Part shown: positions 1 through 9,207 of the stretch, piece by piece
Layout of the letters: the number at the start of each line of letters is the position of its first letter
How positions within the stretch are numbered: position 1 is the first letter of the stretch
Source: a bacterium
GTDB lineage: Bacteria > Bacteroidota > Bacteroidia > NS11-12g > UBA955
DNA: 59,264 bases
Assembly: GCA_029945665.1 (NCBI GenBank)
Contig: JAQSCZ010000111.1
Location: 1-59,264 of the forward strand
Reading direction: 5' to 3'
Notes under the pieces: generated by a model
Database searches by the model: none
Seen by the model: only the letters and a program-made list of their open reading frames with translations
What the model was told of the DNA's origin: nothing
Program-made: the position numbers and the translations under genes

Positions 1-103
1 ATTCGGTGCCATTAATATGGAAAAGCATAGGGTACTATGTGGGGTATCGGTTTGAATTTTAGAATTTTCGATATTTACCAAAATGATATTCAAAGTTTTT
101 TTG

Positions 104-111
104 TAGCTTTG
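104..111 (+). promoter_or_regulatory. Bacteroidota -7 promoter box
   Basis: TAGCTTTG fits the TAnnTTTG -7 element of the Bacteroidota housekeeping sigma factor. A transcript from it would begin a few bases after 111, so the GTG at 111 cannot be the start of the next gene; this decides for the ATG at 144. No clear -33 TTTG element is seen. Confidence 0.5.
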
Positions 112-143
112 TGTTTCGTGCATTATTATCAATTCATTTATTC

Positions 144-764
144 ATGACAATTAAAACCTATTGCCTTAGATTTTCTGTAATTGCTATATCGCTTTTGCTA
201 TATTGCAATGCTGCTGCTCAGAATACTCCTGCGCTAGCGGATTTTAATGTATTTAGAATTGAAAACAGCATTTATTTAAGATGGACCCTTACATCAGGTA
301 GTATTTGCGATGGTATTCAAATATACCGATCTACAGATAGTACTAACTTTTCTCAAATAGGGGAAATTCCTGGCATTTGCGGCAGTTCTTCAGAGCCTAG
401 GCAATACTCATTTACAGATAAAAATCCTGTTAAAAATAAAACCAATTACTATCGGCTCGCTTTTGGCGGAGGGGGAGTCTCAGAAGTACTTTCAATTGAA
501 ATAATTGATGTGCAATTTGGTGGCATTCAAATTCGACCCAACCCTGCCACCGGTCCTGTGAAAATATATTTTAATAACACCTACAATCAAGCATTTCAAT
601 TACTAGTTTACAATTTAAATGGTCAAAACATTTTGAATTTAAATACCAGTGAAAAATTCTTCCAATTAGACACAGAAAACTTTTCACCAGGCGTTTACCC
701 ATTCACCATTGCCCTGCTGGATGGCACTTCAAGAAAAGTTTTAGGAAAGCTTGTTGTTCAATAA
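144..764 (+). CDS. Secreted fibronectin-III-like protein with T9SS type A sorting domain
   Basis: About 206 residues. Residues 1-26 form a signal peptide (MTIKTYCLRF... ending CNAAAQ). Residues about 27-120 look like a single fibronectin type III fold (pattern 'FRIENSIYLRWTL', 'IYRSTDS', 'TNYYRLAF'). The last ~80 residues form a T9SS type A sorting domain ('IQIRPNPATGPVKIYF', 'LVYNLNGQ', final 'GKLVVQ'), so the protein is probably exported across the outer membrane and cleaved or anchored there. The start is set at the first ATG after the promoter box rather than the upstream GTG at 111. The ligand or substrate is unknown. A small hairpin follows the stop codon. Confidence 0.75.
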   Translation: MTIKTYCLRFSVIAISLLLYCNAAAQNTPALADFNVFRIENSIYLRWTLTSGSICDGIQIYRSTDSTNFSQIGEIPGICGSSSEPRQYSFTDKNPVKNKTNYYRLAFGGGGVSEVLSIEIIDVQFGGIQIRPNPATGPVKIYFNNTYNQAFQLLVYNLNGQNILNLNTSEKFFQLDTENFSPGVYPFTIALLDGTSRKVLGKLVVQ

Positions 765-766
765 TG

Positions 767-795
767 AGCGTTGCCAAGACGCTTTATCTTTTTTA
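767..795 (+). terminator. Probable intrinsic terminator
   Basis: Short inverted repeat AGCGT / ACGCT with a 7-nt loop, followed by the T-rich run ttatctttttt, just after the stop codon at 764. The stem is only 5 bp, so this is modest evidence. Confidence 0.4.
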
Positions 796-844
796 GCAAT
801 GCTAACAAACAAAAATAATATTTATTTAACCCATTAATACTGCT

Positions 845-3376
845 TTAAGCCACCCCTTCCAACTCACCCAAAGCAATTAAATGATTCTTTACATACCTTA
901 ATTCATTGTATGAGAATGTATCCCCCAATATACCTTTAATTTCTGTTAAGGTTTTATCAGGACTGGCTTTAAATACTTTGGCAATTAATACTACATTTTC
1001 TTCGCTTACCAAGTCTTCTATTTTTACTTGACCCATGCTAATTAAATCTGCCAGGTGGGTGGCAATTGTTGATGGCGACATACTGCGTTGCATGGCTATT
1101 TGCTCCATGCTATAGCCTTTGCTAAACAGCTCGTAGGTTTGTTGCATTGAATCGCCTGCAGTTTGTTTTTTCTTTGGTGATTCCTCCTGCTTTTCTGTTG
1201 GCATATCCATCACAGATTCCTGAAAAGTTTTTTCTATTTTATGGTCTATACAATAGTCTTTAATGATTGTAATAATTGAACTTCCAAATTGCGAAATTTT
1301 CTTTTTACCTAAGCCTTTAATGGCCATTAATTCTGTTTCGGTTACAGGCAATTTGCTCACAATTTCTATCAATACTTTTTGTGCTAAAATCATGTATGGA
1401 TCAATGTCCTTATCGCTTGCCATTTCATCGCGCCATTGTTTTAAACTGATGTACAACTCGCCATGCTGCATCGATTTAGGGACGTATACTTTGGATAATA
1501 CCTGACTTTTAATATTAGGCTTAAAATCAATTTCGGCATTGGCTTTGGCATGCATATAATCTGAAGACACAAAGCCAAACATCATTTTTTTGAAGCATTG
1601 AATTTTTACAAACACATTGCGTTGAAAATCTTCTAATCCCTCGTATACCGATTCCTTCACTAATTTATTATCCGAATCGATAATAATTTCTTTGGTCTTT
1701 TCATAAAAATCAACATCTAATTTATGTGCAAAATAAGCACTTGCTTTCTTCACCCTATCCTGCAATTCCATGTTCGTTTCGGGCAACGATTCATCACCCA
1801 ATAATTGTCCCATTTGCACTTTAAATTTCTCATTCACCAAATGGATGTCTTTGGTATAAGCATCGTTCAGTAATTTTATTTCGGGCTCTAAATTGCCATG
1901 CAATATGTTGCTATTCCCTTCTATTAATTTATTGAAATAACGGATGTCTTTTTCAATGGCAGAGAAATCAAATAAATCTGCCAATAACAATTGCTGGAAT
2001 CGTGTTTTAGATTCATTTAAATCGCCTGCATTGGGCAAATTGCGATGAATATCTTTGGTAAACTCGGCTACCACTTCGTCGGTCTTAATACTATTGCCAA
2101 TAATGGGCGTGCTGAGCACCATCCCTTCGAAGGTTTTACAACGACTTAGCGCAACATACACCTGACCATGTGCAAAGGCCGCATTGGCATCTATAATGGC
2201 TTTTTCGAAGGTTAAACCTTGGCTCTTGTGTATCGTAATGGCCCAAGCCAATTTCAAAGGATATTGTTTAAAGGTTCCCAGCACCTGCTCTTCAATCTCT
2301 TTTGTATTTTGATTAAGCACATATTTTATGTTTTGCCATTCTTCTTGCCCTACCAATATTTCTCCTAAATCGCTATCACATTTTACATAAATATCTTTGC
2401 CTTCTATTTTGGTTACACGACCAATTTTACCGTTATAATAATTCTTATCGCGCGAGCTGTCATTTTTAACAAACATCACTTGGGCATTTACTTTCAATTC
2501 GAGTGTTACTTCGGTTGGATAAGCGTAGCTAGGAAAATCATCCTTAATGTCGGCATTGAAATAAGAAGAGCCCAACTTCAATTCACTGAGCTTGGTTTGA
2601 TTAATGGTTTGTGCACTGTTATTATGTGTCGTAAGCGTAATATAACCTTCTTCATCACCTGGCTTAAAATCGGGGATGTACCGTTCGTTTAATTCATTTA
2701 ATAAATCGTAGTCGATATTGTTATCTCTGATGCTGTTTAACATCTTAATAAAATACTGATCGGATTGTCTGTAAATATGCTTTAACTCAATGCTAATTGG
2801 CTCCGTTTTCTGAAGGGCTTTACTACTAAAAAAATATACGGTATCGTAATACTCTTTGAGCATGCTCCACTCATCATCTTTAATTACAGGCGACAACTGG
2901 TGCAAATCGCCTATCATTAAGAGTTGCACGCCACCAAATGGTTGGTAATGGTTTTTGTATCTGCGCAGTACTTCATCTATGGCATCTAACATATCGGCCC
3001 GCACCATACTAATTTCATCTATCACCAATAAATCTAAACTTTGAATGAGTTTAATTTTTTCTCGGTTGAATTTTTTATTGTTGGCAGCATTCTGCTGAGC
3101 ACCGGGATTAAAACTACTGCCTTTTTGCAAATGCTCGGGTATGTGTGGACCAAAAGGCAATTGAAAAAACGAATGAATGGTTACACCACCTGCATTAATT
3201 GCAGCTACGCCAGTAGGCGCCACCACTGCCATTCGCTTTGGCGAACTCTTTTTTAAGTTGTGCAAAAAAGTGGTTTTACCAGTACCCGCTTTTCCTGTAA
3301 GAAAAATATTCTTATTGGTATATTCCACATAATCAAGGGCCAGTTTTAGTTCAGGATTTTCTTCAAAAGTTTTCAT
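845..3376 (-). CDS. Pif1-like DNA helicase with HRDC and HTH tail
   Basis: An 843-residue superfamily 1B helicase of the Pif1/RRM3 family, ATP-dependent and 5'-3' in characterised members. Walker A GKAGTGKT is at residues 28-35, Walker B 'LLVIDEISMV' near 115-125, and motif III 'LLMIGDLHQLSPV' follows. The C-terminal helicase motif 'AWAITIHKSQGLTFEKAII' and 'VYVALSRC' are present. After the helicase core comes a region of unknown function, then an HRDC domain ('KLPVTETELMAIKGLGKKKI') and a helix-turn-helix of the HTH_40 type ('LFSKGYSMEQIAMQRSMS'). This Pif1-HRDC-HTH layout recurs in Bacteroidota helicases. It probably acts in replication or repair at difficult structures. It stands alone in its transcription direction with its own promoter box near 3440. 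Family call secure; cellular role inferred. Confidence 0.9.
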   Translation of the reverse strand: MKTFEENPELKLALDYVEYTNKNIFLTGKAGTGKTTFLHNLKKSSPKRMAVVAPTGVAAINAGGVTIHSFFQLPFGPHIPEHLQKGSSFNPGAQQNAANNKKFNREKIKLIQSLDLLVIDEISMVRADMLDAIDEVLRRYKNHYQPFGGVQLLMIGDLHQLSPVIKDDEWSMLKEYYDTVYFFSSKALQKTEPISIELKHIYRQSDQYFIKMLNSIRDNNIDYDLLNELNERYIPDFKPGDEEGYITLTTHNNSAQTINQTKLSELKLGSSYFNADIKDDFPSYAYPTEVTLELKVNAQVMFVKNDSSRDKNYYNGKIGRVTKIEGKDIYVKCDSDLGEILVGQEEWQNIKYVLNQNTKEIEEQVLGTFKQYPLKLAWAITIHKSQGLTFEKAIIDANAAFAHGQVYVALSRCKTFEGMVLSTPIIGNSIKTDEVVAEFTKDIHRNLPNAGDLNESKTRFQQLLLADLFDFSAIEKDIRYFNKLIEGNSNILHGNLEPEIKLLNDAYTKDIHLVNEKFKVQMGQLLGDESLPETNMELQDRVKKASAYFAHKLDVDFYEKTKEIIIDSDNKLVKESVYEGLEDFQRNVFVKIQCFKKMMFGFVSSDYMHAKANAEIDFKPNIKSQVLSKVYVPKSMQHGELYISLKQWRDEMASDKDIDPYMILAQKVLIEIVSKLPVTETELMAIKGLGKKKISQFGSSIITIIKDYCIDHKIEKTFQESVMDMPTEKQEESPKKKQTAGDSMQQTYELFSKGYSMEQIAMQRSMSPSTIATHLADLISMGQVKIEDLVSEENVVLIAKVFKASPDKTLTEIKGILGDTFSYNELRYVKNHLIALGELEGVA

Positions 3377-3436
3377 AGCATTGTTATCAAATCCGATTAT
3401 TCTATGCCAATTAGAACATCAAATTTCATATCCTTA

Positions 3437-3444
3437 CAAATCTA
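3437..3444 (-). promoter_or_regulatory. -7 promoter box of the Pif1-like helicase gene
   Basis: Minus-strand TAGATTTG matches TAnnTTTG, about 60 nt before the ATG at 3376. The leader between them has no obvious Shine-Dalgarno sequence. Confidence 0.4.
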
Positions 3445-3500
3445 AAATAAATTGCTTTGAAATTCTATAAAGTGGATAAATAAATACCCTTCCAATTGCA

Positions 3501-4685
3501 CTACTCTACCATCAACACCAAGCCCTTTAAATACTCACTCTCTGGATGGTAAATATTCACAGGATGATCGGCTGGCTGCGTAAGGCGATGTAAAATCTTG
3601 ATGCTGCGTTTGCTCTCAATGGCAGCCGACAAAATGGTTTGATTAAAAGTAAAACTATCTACCACTTGCGAGCAACTAAAAGTGAACAATAAGCCGCCTT
3701 TTTTTACATATTTCAAACCTTCCATGTTCAAACGTTTGTAACCCATTAAGGCATTGTGTTTAGCACCACGGTTTTTTGCAAAAGCAGGTGGATCTAATAT
3801 CACAATATCGTATTGTGTTTCGAATGTTTTAAAATAATTAAAGGTATCGGCCGCTATGCCTTGGTGGTTGGTTGCATTTGGACTATTCGTCGCCATGTTT
3901 TCATTCAGTAATTCTATAGCACTTTTCGACACATCAACCGAATCAACTTGCAAGGCTTGATGCATTAAAGCATACACTGAAAACCCACCGGTATAAGCAA
4001 AGGTATTGAGTACTGTTTTACCTTTTGAGTATTGCCCTACCAACTGTCTGTTGTCACGCTGATCAATAAAAAATCCTGTTTTTTGCCCTGTGGTAAAATC
4101 TACTTTAAATTGATGGCCATTTTCTAGCACCATTTTATCTTCTTGTTGACCATATAAAAATCCATTGGCAGCCTCGGGAACGGCCCCATGGAGTGTTTCA
4201 AAACTCTTGTCGAAGACGGCCTTTAACTGTTTGCCCAATACATTAATAAGGGCTTGGGTAATTAAGTCGCGGTGGGCATATATACCACTGGTATGACATT
4301 GAATGACGCAGGTACCGGCATAATAATCAATGACCAAGCCTGGAATATAATCGCCCTCGCCATGCATTAAGCGAAAACAATTGGTAAGTGTATTGTCTGT
4401 AAATCCCAAACGTTGGCGCATGTCCCAACTACTTTGAACGGCATTGTTCCAAAAGTCCTGATTGATTTCAGTCTTTACAAAAGAGAGAATCCGTACCGCA
4501 ATACTTCCATGTTGGACATAGCCTGTGCCCAAATAATTCCCCTTATTATCCTCCACATTCACCAAACTGCCTTCTGGTGAGTGTTTAATATCTTTGGCCA
4601 AGGCACCGCTAAACACCCAAGGATGAAAACGTTGCAATGATTTTTCTTTTCCTGAATTAAGTTTTAGGCTTGGATAGTCGTTCAT
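3501..4685 (-). CDS. rlmI: Class I rRNA methyltransferase, RlmI family
   Basis: 394 residues, the usual length for RlmI, which methylates C5 of C1962 in 23S rRNA using S-adenosylmethionine. An N-terminal PUA domain (residues ~1-75, 'PWVFSGALAKDI') is followed by the EEHEE-like linker and a Rossmann methyltransferase domain with motif I 'VLNTFAYTGGFSVYAL', the 'DIVILDPPAFAKN' motif and the cysteine-bearing 'FTFSCSQVVD' motif that carries the catalytic Cys. The ATG at 4685 places the PUA domain at the expected distance. It is divergent from the M1 aminopeptidase gene, with about 70 bp between them. Family assignment is strong; the exact target base is inferred from E. coli RlmI. Confidence 0.88.
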   Translation of the reverse strand: MNDYPSLKLNSGKEKSLQRFHPWVFSGALAKDIKHSPEGSLVNVEDNKGNYLGTGYVQHGSIAVRILSFVKTEINQDFWNNAVQSSWDMRQRLGFTDNTLTNCFRLMHGEGDYIPGLVIDYYAGTCVIQCHTSGIYAHRDLITQALINVLGKQLKAVFDKSFETLHGAVPEAANGFLYGQQEDKMVLENGHQFKVDFTTGQKTGFFIDQRDNRQLVGQYSKGKTVLNTFAYTGGFSVYALMHQALQVDSVDVSKSAIELLNENMATNSPNATNHQGIAADTFNYFKTFETQYDIVILDPPAFAKNRGAKHNALMGYKRLNMEGLKYVKKGGLLFTFSCSQVVDSFTFNQTILSAAIESKRSIKILHRLTQPADHPVNIYHPESEYLKGLVLMVE

Positions 4686-4733
4686 TCGACTGCAAAAATC
4701 AATTTTTACCTTTACATTCCATCATTTTTTTTG

Positions 4734-4741
4734 TAACTTTG
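4734..4741 (+). promoter_or_regulatory. -7 promoter box of the M1 aminopeptidase operon
   Basis: TAACTTTG matches TAnnTTTG and ends 13 nt before the ATG at 4755, predicting a leader of only about 7 nt. Confidence 0.5.
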
Positions 4742-4754
4742 TTATATAATTGTT

Positions 4755-6671
4755 ATGAGACCCTTATTCGCCTTGTTTATTTTTTCGTGTTTTACTTTCG
4801 ATTTGAAATCTCAAGTAGATTTAGAAAGCATTGCTAAAAGTGAATTGGCGCAGTATTACAAATTAAAAAACTATAGCACTAAACGCGCCAGTGGTGAGAA
4901 TATAGACATTGTTTATGCTGGCTTAAATTTAAGTCCGAATATGAAAACAGCTTATCTCAAAGGCGATGTCAATTTTTATTTCAAAACATCTGCACCAGTC
5001 AATCAATTGCACTTTGACTTAAGAACTGAATTAACGGTGGATAGCATAAAACACGGCTTAGAAAAATTAGTGTTTGTGCATGCTATGGATGATGTGATTA
5101 CCATTGCATTCAATCAAACAATTTCCGCTAACACACTTGATAGTGTTCGCATTTATTACCAGGGCTCGCCATTACAAAACAACCGAGCTTACGAAAGAAA
5201 TGTAACAGCTTCAGGCCCGATTATTGCTACCCTTTCCGAACCCTATGGCGCTCATTACTGGTGGCCATGTCGCGAAAATTTAGTGGATAAAATTGATTCG
5301 CTCGATGTACGTGTAACGGTTGACACCGCCTATAAGGTTGCTTCAAATGGCTTGCTACAAGCGATTACCTTAAAAGATTCTGTACATACTTATTATTGGA
5401 AACACCGCTATCCAGTGGCTACCTATTTGGTCGCTTTTGCAGCTTCGCGATACAGTGTTTATTCAGATTATGCTTTGCTTAAAAGCAATAAAAACTTAGA
5501 AATCCTTAATTATGTTTTCCCCCATAATGAAGCTGATGCCCGCTCTAAAACAAGTGCAACCATTCCGGTTATTCAATTATTTGACAGCCTATTTGGCACC
5601 TACCCTTTTGAAAACGAAAAATATGGGCATGCCCAATTTACAGTAGGTGGAGGCATGGAGCACCAAACCATGAGCTTTGTTGGTAATTTTGGCTATGATT
5701 TGATTGCACACGAATTGGCCCACCAATGGTTTGGAGATAAAATTACTTGTGGCACCTGGCACGACCTATGGCTGAACGAGAGTTTTGCCACTTATTGCAA
5801 CTTATTGTGCTACGATTTTTTAAAACCCCGCGAAGAATGGTACTCGCAATTGCGCAATTTCAAACGCGATGTGTTGACCCAAACCTATGGTTCAGTTCGG
5901 TCGCAAGACACAGTGAATACGGGGGCCTTATTTGAATACAGAACGACTTATCAAAAAGGTGCAATGGTATTGCACCAATTGCGCTGGTTAATTGGCGACC
6001 AAGCTTTTTTTGCAGGACTCAGAAACTATCTACAAGCGAACAAACATGCCTATGGATTTGCAAGGTCTAACGATTTGCAATATTATTTAGAGCAAAGTTC
6101 GGGCATGAACCTAAACGACTATTTCAATGATTGCATTGTGGGTGAAGGCTACCCTATTCACGCCATCAAATGGAACCAAAAAGGCAACAAAGTTATAATC
6201 GATATTGTACAAACTCAAAGTCACCCTTCGGTTGAATTATACAATGTTCCATTGCCAATATTATTAAAAGGACTCAATAAAGATACCTTGTTGCGCATCC
6301 CCATTAACAAGGCAGTAGAGACCTATGAAATCACCTTGCCTTATATTGTGAATGACCTGATATTCGACCCCAATGAATGGATATTGGGCAAATCAATTAT
6401 TAGTTTTCCGAAAAAAAATGACGGAGAATCCATTACCATGTATCCAAATCCTGGCGTAAGCGATTTTTATGCCGAATTAAACAACACAGATGCCACTGGA
6501 TATACCATTTATGATGCTTCATACAAAACAGTTTTAACACACCAATACCGTGAAAAGAAATTAAAGGGCACTATACTTTACTTGGATTTAAGTGTGCTTT
6601 CAAATGGCACTTATATTATTCAATTCGCTACCCCAACAGTAACAATTACCAAACGCATTATTATTTATTAA
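4755..6671 (+). CDS. Secreted M1 family aminopeptidase with T9SS type A tail
   Basis: 638 residues. A signal peptide covers about residues 1-19. The catalytic domain holds the zinc motif HELAHQ near residue 319 with the third ligand Glu 18 residues later in 'WHDLWLNESF', and the exopeptidase motif appears as GGGMEH near residue 298 in place of classical GAMEN. The last ~80 residues ('MYPNPGVSDFYAELNN' to the end) are a T9SS type A sorting domain, so the enzyme is likely exposed on the cell surface or released, trimming extracellular peptides. It sits 12 bp upstream of mbnP and may be co-transcribed with the MbnP-MbnH pair. The GAMEN variation to GMEH is worth noting but does not suggest inactivity. 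Confidence 0.9.
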   Translation: MRPLFALFIFSCFTFDLKSQVDLESIAKSELAQYYKLKNYSTKRASGENIDIVYAGLNLSPNMKTAYLKGDVNFYFKTSAPVNQLHFDLRTELTVDSIKHGLEKLVFVHAMDDVITIAFNQTISANTLDSVRIYYQGSPLQNNRAYERNVTASGPIIATLSEPYGAHYWWPCRENLVDKIDSLDVRVTVDTAYKVASNGLLQAITLKDSVHTYYWKHRYPVATYLVAFAASRYSVYSDYALLKSNKNLEILNYVFPHNEADARSKTSATIPVIQLFDSLFGTYPFENEKYGHAQFTVGGGMEHQTMSFVGNFGYDLIAHELAHQWFGDKITCGTWHDLWLNESFATYCNLLCYDFLKPREEWYSQLRNFKRDVLTQTYGSVRSQDTVNTGALFEYRTTYQKGAMVLHQLRWLIGDQAFFAGLRNYLQANKHAYGFARSNDLQYYLEQSSGMNLNDYFNDCIVGEGYPIHAIKWNQKGNKVIIDIVQTQSHPSVELYNVPLPILLKGLNKDTLLRIPINKAVETYEITLPYIVNDLIFDPNEWILGKSIISFPKKNDGESITMYPNPGVSDFYAELNNTDATGYTIYDASYKTVLTHQYREKKLKGTILYLDLSVLSNGTYIIQFATPTVTITKRIIIY

Positions 6672-6683
6672 ATAAAATTTAAC

Positions 6684-7454
6684 ATGAACTTATCATCTCA
6701 TCAATCGTTACCATCTAAGCTTAGAACCATTGGCTTCATTGCGCTCAGTGTTCTATTTCTTTCAGCTTGCAAAGAAAATCCAGTTGATCCACCTAAAGAG
6801 GAGATACCTACTGACGTGGTCAATTTAACTTTTAAGTTTAACTCTTTTTTAACAGGTCCTTTTATCAGCTCTGCAGGAGATACCATTGCTATTAATAAGT
6901 TAAAATTTTTAATGTCCGGTTTCATACTTGAAAAAACCACAGGTGAATTTGTGGTTTTACCTGACGCCTACGGATTCTTAAGTTTAACCGAAAGAATCGA
7001 TAGTTTTATTCTTAAAAATGTCCCTAAGGGCGAGTATAAATCTGTGCGCTTTATGGTTGGTATCGACTCAGCAATTAACCACGCCAATCCACAACAATGG
7101 GCACTAACTCACCCTATGAACCCATCAGTAAACGATATGCACTGGGGCTGGTCGGGCGGCTATATTTTTAATGTGATAGAAGGGTATTATAAAAACAATG
7201 GTTTTGACAAAGCCTTTTCTTTTCACGTGGCGCTCGATAAAAACGCTAGACGATATAGCTATGTCACCAATTATACCATTATTAGAAATAGCACCTTCAC
7301 TTTTAACGTGGATGCTCAAAAATATTTCAGTAATGTCATTAATTTTGGTTTAAAGACAGACGGTGATTTTTCTCACTCGGGCGATCCCGATCCAGTAATG
7401 GATAAATTCATGCAAAATATTGGTGGAGTTATAGATTTTACAAGTTTCAAATGA
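6684..7454 (+). CDS. MbnP-like copper-binding lipoprotein
   Basis: 256 residues of the MbnP family. A lipoprotein signal peptide ends in 'LFLSAC' (Cys near residue 29), predicting a membrane-anchored periplasmic or surface protein. Family hallmarks seen: an early beta strand 'VNLTFKFNSF', the 'INKLKFLMSGF' segment, 'YKSVRFMVGIDSAINH' and 'DMHWGWSGGYIF' with the conserved Trp pair, then 'FSFHVALDKN'. In the characterised Methylosinus MbnP, a Trp is oxidised to kynurenine by the diheme enzyme MbnH to make a copper(I) site; a Trp of the HWGW motif is a plausible equivalent. The stop overlaps the next gene by ATGA, so translation is probably coupled to the MbnH-like partner. No methanobactin genes are visible in the window. 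Confidence 0.85.
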   Translation: MNLSSHQSLPSKLRTIGFIALSVLFLSACKENPVDPPKEEIPTDVVNLTFKFNSFLTGPFISSAGDTIAINKLKFLMSGFILEKTTGEFVVLPDAYGFLSLTERIDSFILKNVPKGEYKSVRFMVGIDSAINHANPQQWALTHPMNPSVNDMHWGWSGGYIFNVIEGYYKNNGFDKAFSFHVALDKNARRYSYVTNYTIIRNSTFTFNVDAQKYFSNVINFGLKTDGDFSHSGDPDPVMDKFMQNIGGVIDFTSFK

Positions 7455-8545
7455 TTAGAAAAATTTCACTCACCGCATTTATATTGGTATTGCTAATCAT
7501 GAAAAGCTGTACCAAAGATCCTTTGGTCAAGATAGGTTCAGATAGCTTTGCAGCAACTCCCTATACTTTGGTGCATCAACCTTGGTATCCTCCTTTTAAT
7601 TTGCCTATTGATAATCCATTAACAGAAGAAGGGGTGATGCTCGGCCGTATGTTATTTCACGACCCTATTATGTCGGGCGATAGCACCATGAGCTGTGCAA
7701 CCTGCCACCGCCAAAACAAAGGCTTTAGCGACCCGCGCAAAGTGAGCCAAGGTATAACAGGTGAATTAGGAAACAGAAACGCCATGCCGCTTCATAATTT
7801 AATGTGGAACCATTTGTTTTTTTGGGATGGAAGAGCAAAAAGCATAAGAGAACAAGTGCTTATACCCATTCAAGCACACAATGAAATGAACCTGAATTTA
7901 TTTACTTTGGTAAAAAAACTTTCACGTTCACCGCGTTACCAAACACAATTTAAAAAAGCTTTTAATACGAATGAAATTGACCCGCAATACATTGCCAAAG
8001 GATTGGAACAATTTCTTGTTACCATGATTTCATTTAACGCACCCATCGATAAATTGTGGAACCGAACAGATACACTTAATGTAATAGATGTATCCGCATT
8101 AAGGGGATTAAATTTATTTATGCGCCCAACGCAAGATGGTGGCGCAGATTGTTTTCATTGCCATAGCAATATACCCTTTTTTGGTATTACCAGTGTCAAC
8201 GGTTCTATGTCGAATAATGGATTAGATGAAGTATTTACTGACAAAGGTTTTGGAAGTATTACTGGCCGATTCGAAGACATGGGCAAATTCAAAATACCGT
8301 CATTGCGCAATGTAGCAGTAACAGCGCCATACATGCATGACAGTCGATTCTCAACCCTCGAGGAAGTTATAGATTTTTATTCCGATAATATCAAATTCAA
8401 ATCGCCCAACCTGGATGTTAACATTGCTTCGCACAATGCACAACTCAATTTAAACATTCAGCAAAAAGCAGATTTGGTTGAATTTTTAAAGACCTTAACG
8501 GATACAAGCTATTTGAATAATCCTGCATTTAAGAGTCCGTTTTAA
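7451..8545 (+). CDS. MbnH-like diheme cytochrome c peroxidase family protein
   Basis: 364 residues. The N-terminus has a lipoprotein-like signal ('LVLLIMKSC'). Two c-type heme motifs are present: CATCH near residue 78 and CFHCH near residue 235, the layout of the bacterial diheme peroxidase/MauG/MbnH superfamily. Other landmarks are 'LGRMLFHDPIMSGDSTMSC', 'RNAMPLHNLMWN' and the C-terminal 'FKIPSLRNVAVTAPYMHD'. Its 4-bp ATGA overlap with the upstream MbnP-like gene and the known co-occurrence of the two families argue that it modifies that partner, forming kynurenine from Trp, rather than acting as a detoxifying peroxidase. It converges on the next gene with a 4-bp overlap of stop codons. Confidence 0.88.
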   Translation: MIRKISLTAFILVLLIMKSCTKDPLVKIGSDSFAATPYTLVHQPWYPPFNLPIDNPLTEEGVMLGRMLFHDPIMSGDSTMSCATCHRQNKGFSDPRKVSQGITGELGNRNAMPLHNLMWNHLFFWDGRAKSIREQVLIPIQAHNEMNLNLFTLVKKLSRSPRYQTQFKKAFNTNEIDPQYIAKGLEQFLVTMISFNAPIDKLWNRTDTLNVIDVSALRGLNLFMRPTQDGGADCFHCHSNIPFFGITSVNGSMSNNGLDEVFTDKGFGSITGRFEDMGKFKIPSLRNVAVTAPYMHDSRFSTLEEVIDFYSDNIKFKSPNLDVNIASHNAQLNLNIQQKADLVEFLKTLTDTSYLNNPAFKSPF

Positions 8546-8901
8546 ACGTCTCTTCTTACCAAAATATAGCGATTTTCTTCAATTCGCATGTAGCCAAATT
8601 CATAGCAGAGGCGATATGTGGTGCCCGTTTTAGTTTCATAGATACCGGTATGGAAATCGAAATTAAAACCAGCTTCTTTGAGTTTTTTTTCGCTTACGGT
8701 AATCTTGCCTTCTTTGGGAATGGTGGCTTCGAGTATCTTTCTATTCTTGCGCAAGGCATTGTTAACCTTTTTTACAAAAGCCGTTGAATCGGTGTGTTGT
8801 TTATTGTTAAAGTTATTGCGACAGGCATCATCGCAGAATTTCTTATCGCTTCGCCCATTGATAGGTTTGCCACAATCCAGGCATTGTTTGATTTCAGTCA
8901 T
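8542..8901 (-). CDS. Small zinc-ribbon protein
   Basis: 119 residues. An N-terminal treble-clef-like zinc ribbon with four cysteines (CLDCGKPI near residues 8-11, then 'KKFCDDACRNNF') is followed by a basic helical stretch and a C-terminal beta-rich part ('FDFHTGIYETKTGTTYRLCY', 'YGYMRIEENRYILVRR'-like pattern). It resembles short zinc-ribbon proteins widespread in Bacteroidota that are annotated DUF2116-like. A nucleic-acid or protein binding role is possible but not shown. Its stop overlaps that of the MbnH-like gene on the other strand by 4 bp. Confidence 0.7.
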   Translation of the reverse strand: MTEIKQCLDCGKPINGRSDKKFCDDACRNNFNNKQHTDSTAFVKKVNNALRKNRKILEATIPKEGKITVSEKKLKEAGFNFDFHTGIYETKTGTTYRLCYEFGYMRIEENRYILVRRDV

Positions 8902-8982
8902 GTTTTAGAGTTTAGTTAAACAATTATAGGAAAAAAAATCGAAAAGGCAAAAACGGGGGTGGTTTTGTGAGGTATTTGGTGG

Positions 8983-9207
8983 AAGGGTTTGTCACTTTTT
9001 TTGCAGAGCAAAAAACCGCCAAACCCTTTTCTTGGGGGCATGTTATCAGTATAGCTGCGCTATACTGTTACCGATATGTCGCTCCTTCGGAGCTATTCAG
9101 ATTGAACCCTTCTGGGGTTCTGAAATTTTCTACAAACCTTTGATGTGCAATAACTGAATTTCGCAATTAATTCTAGGTGCGGTCAAATTGAACCCTTTCA
9201 GAGTTCT
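8983..9207. repeat. Cluster of intergenic hairpins in a gene-free spacer
   Basis: The spacer 8902-9334 has no gene. It holds consecutive inverted repeats: AAGGGTTTG (8983-8991) with CAAACCCTT (9020-9028), enclosing an inner stem TTTTTTGC/GCAAAAAA (8997-9015); CAGTATAGC-TGC-GCTATACTG (9047-9067); GCTCC-TTC-GGAGC (9081-9093); and GAACCC-TTCTG-GGGTTC (9104-9120). A diverged direct copy of the 21-nt block 9101-9121 lies at 9187-9207. The TTC-loop stems resemble short palindromic repeats scattered through many Bacteroidota genomes. The first hairpin may also act as a terminator. Confidence 0.6.
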
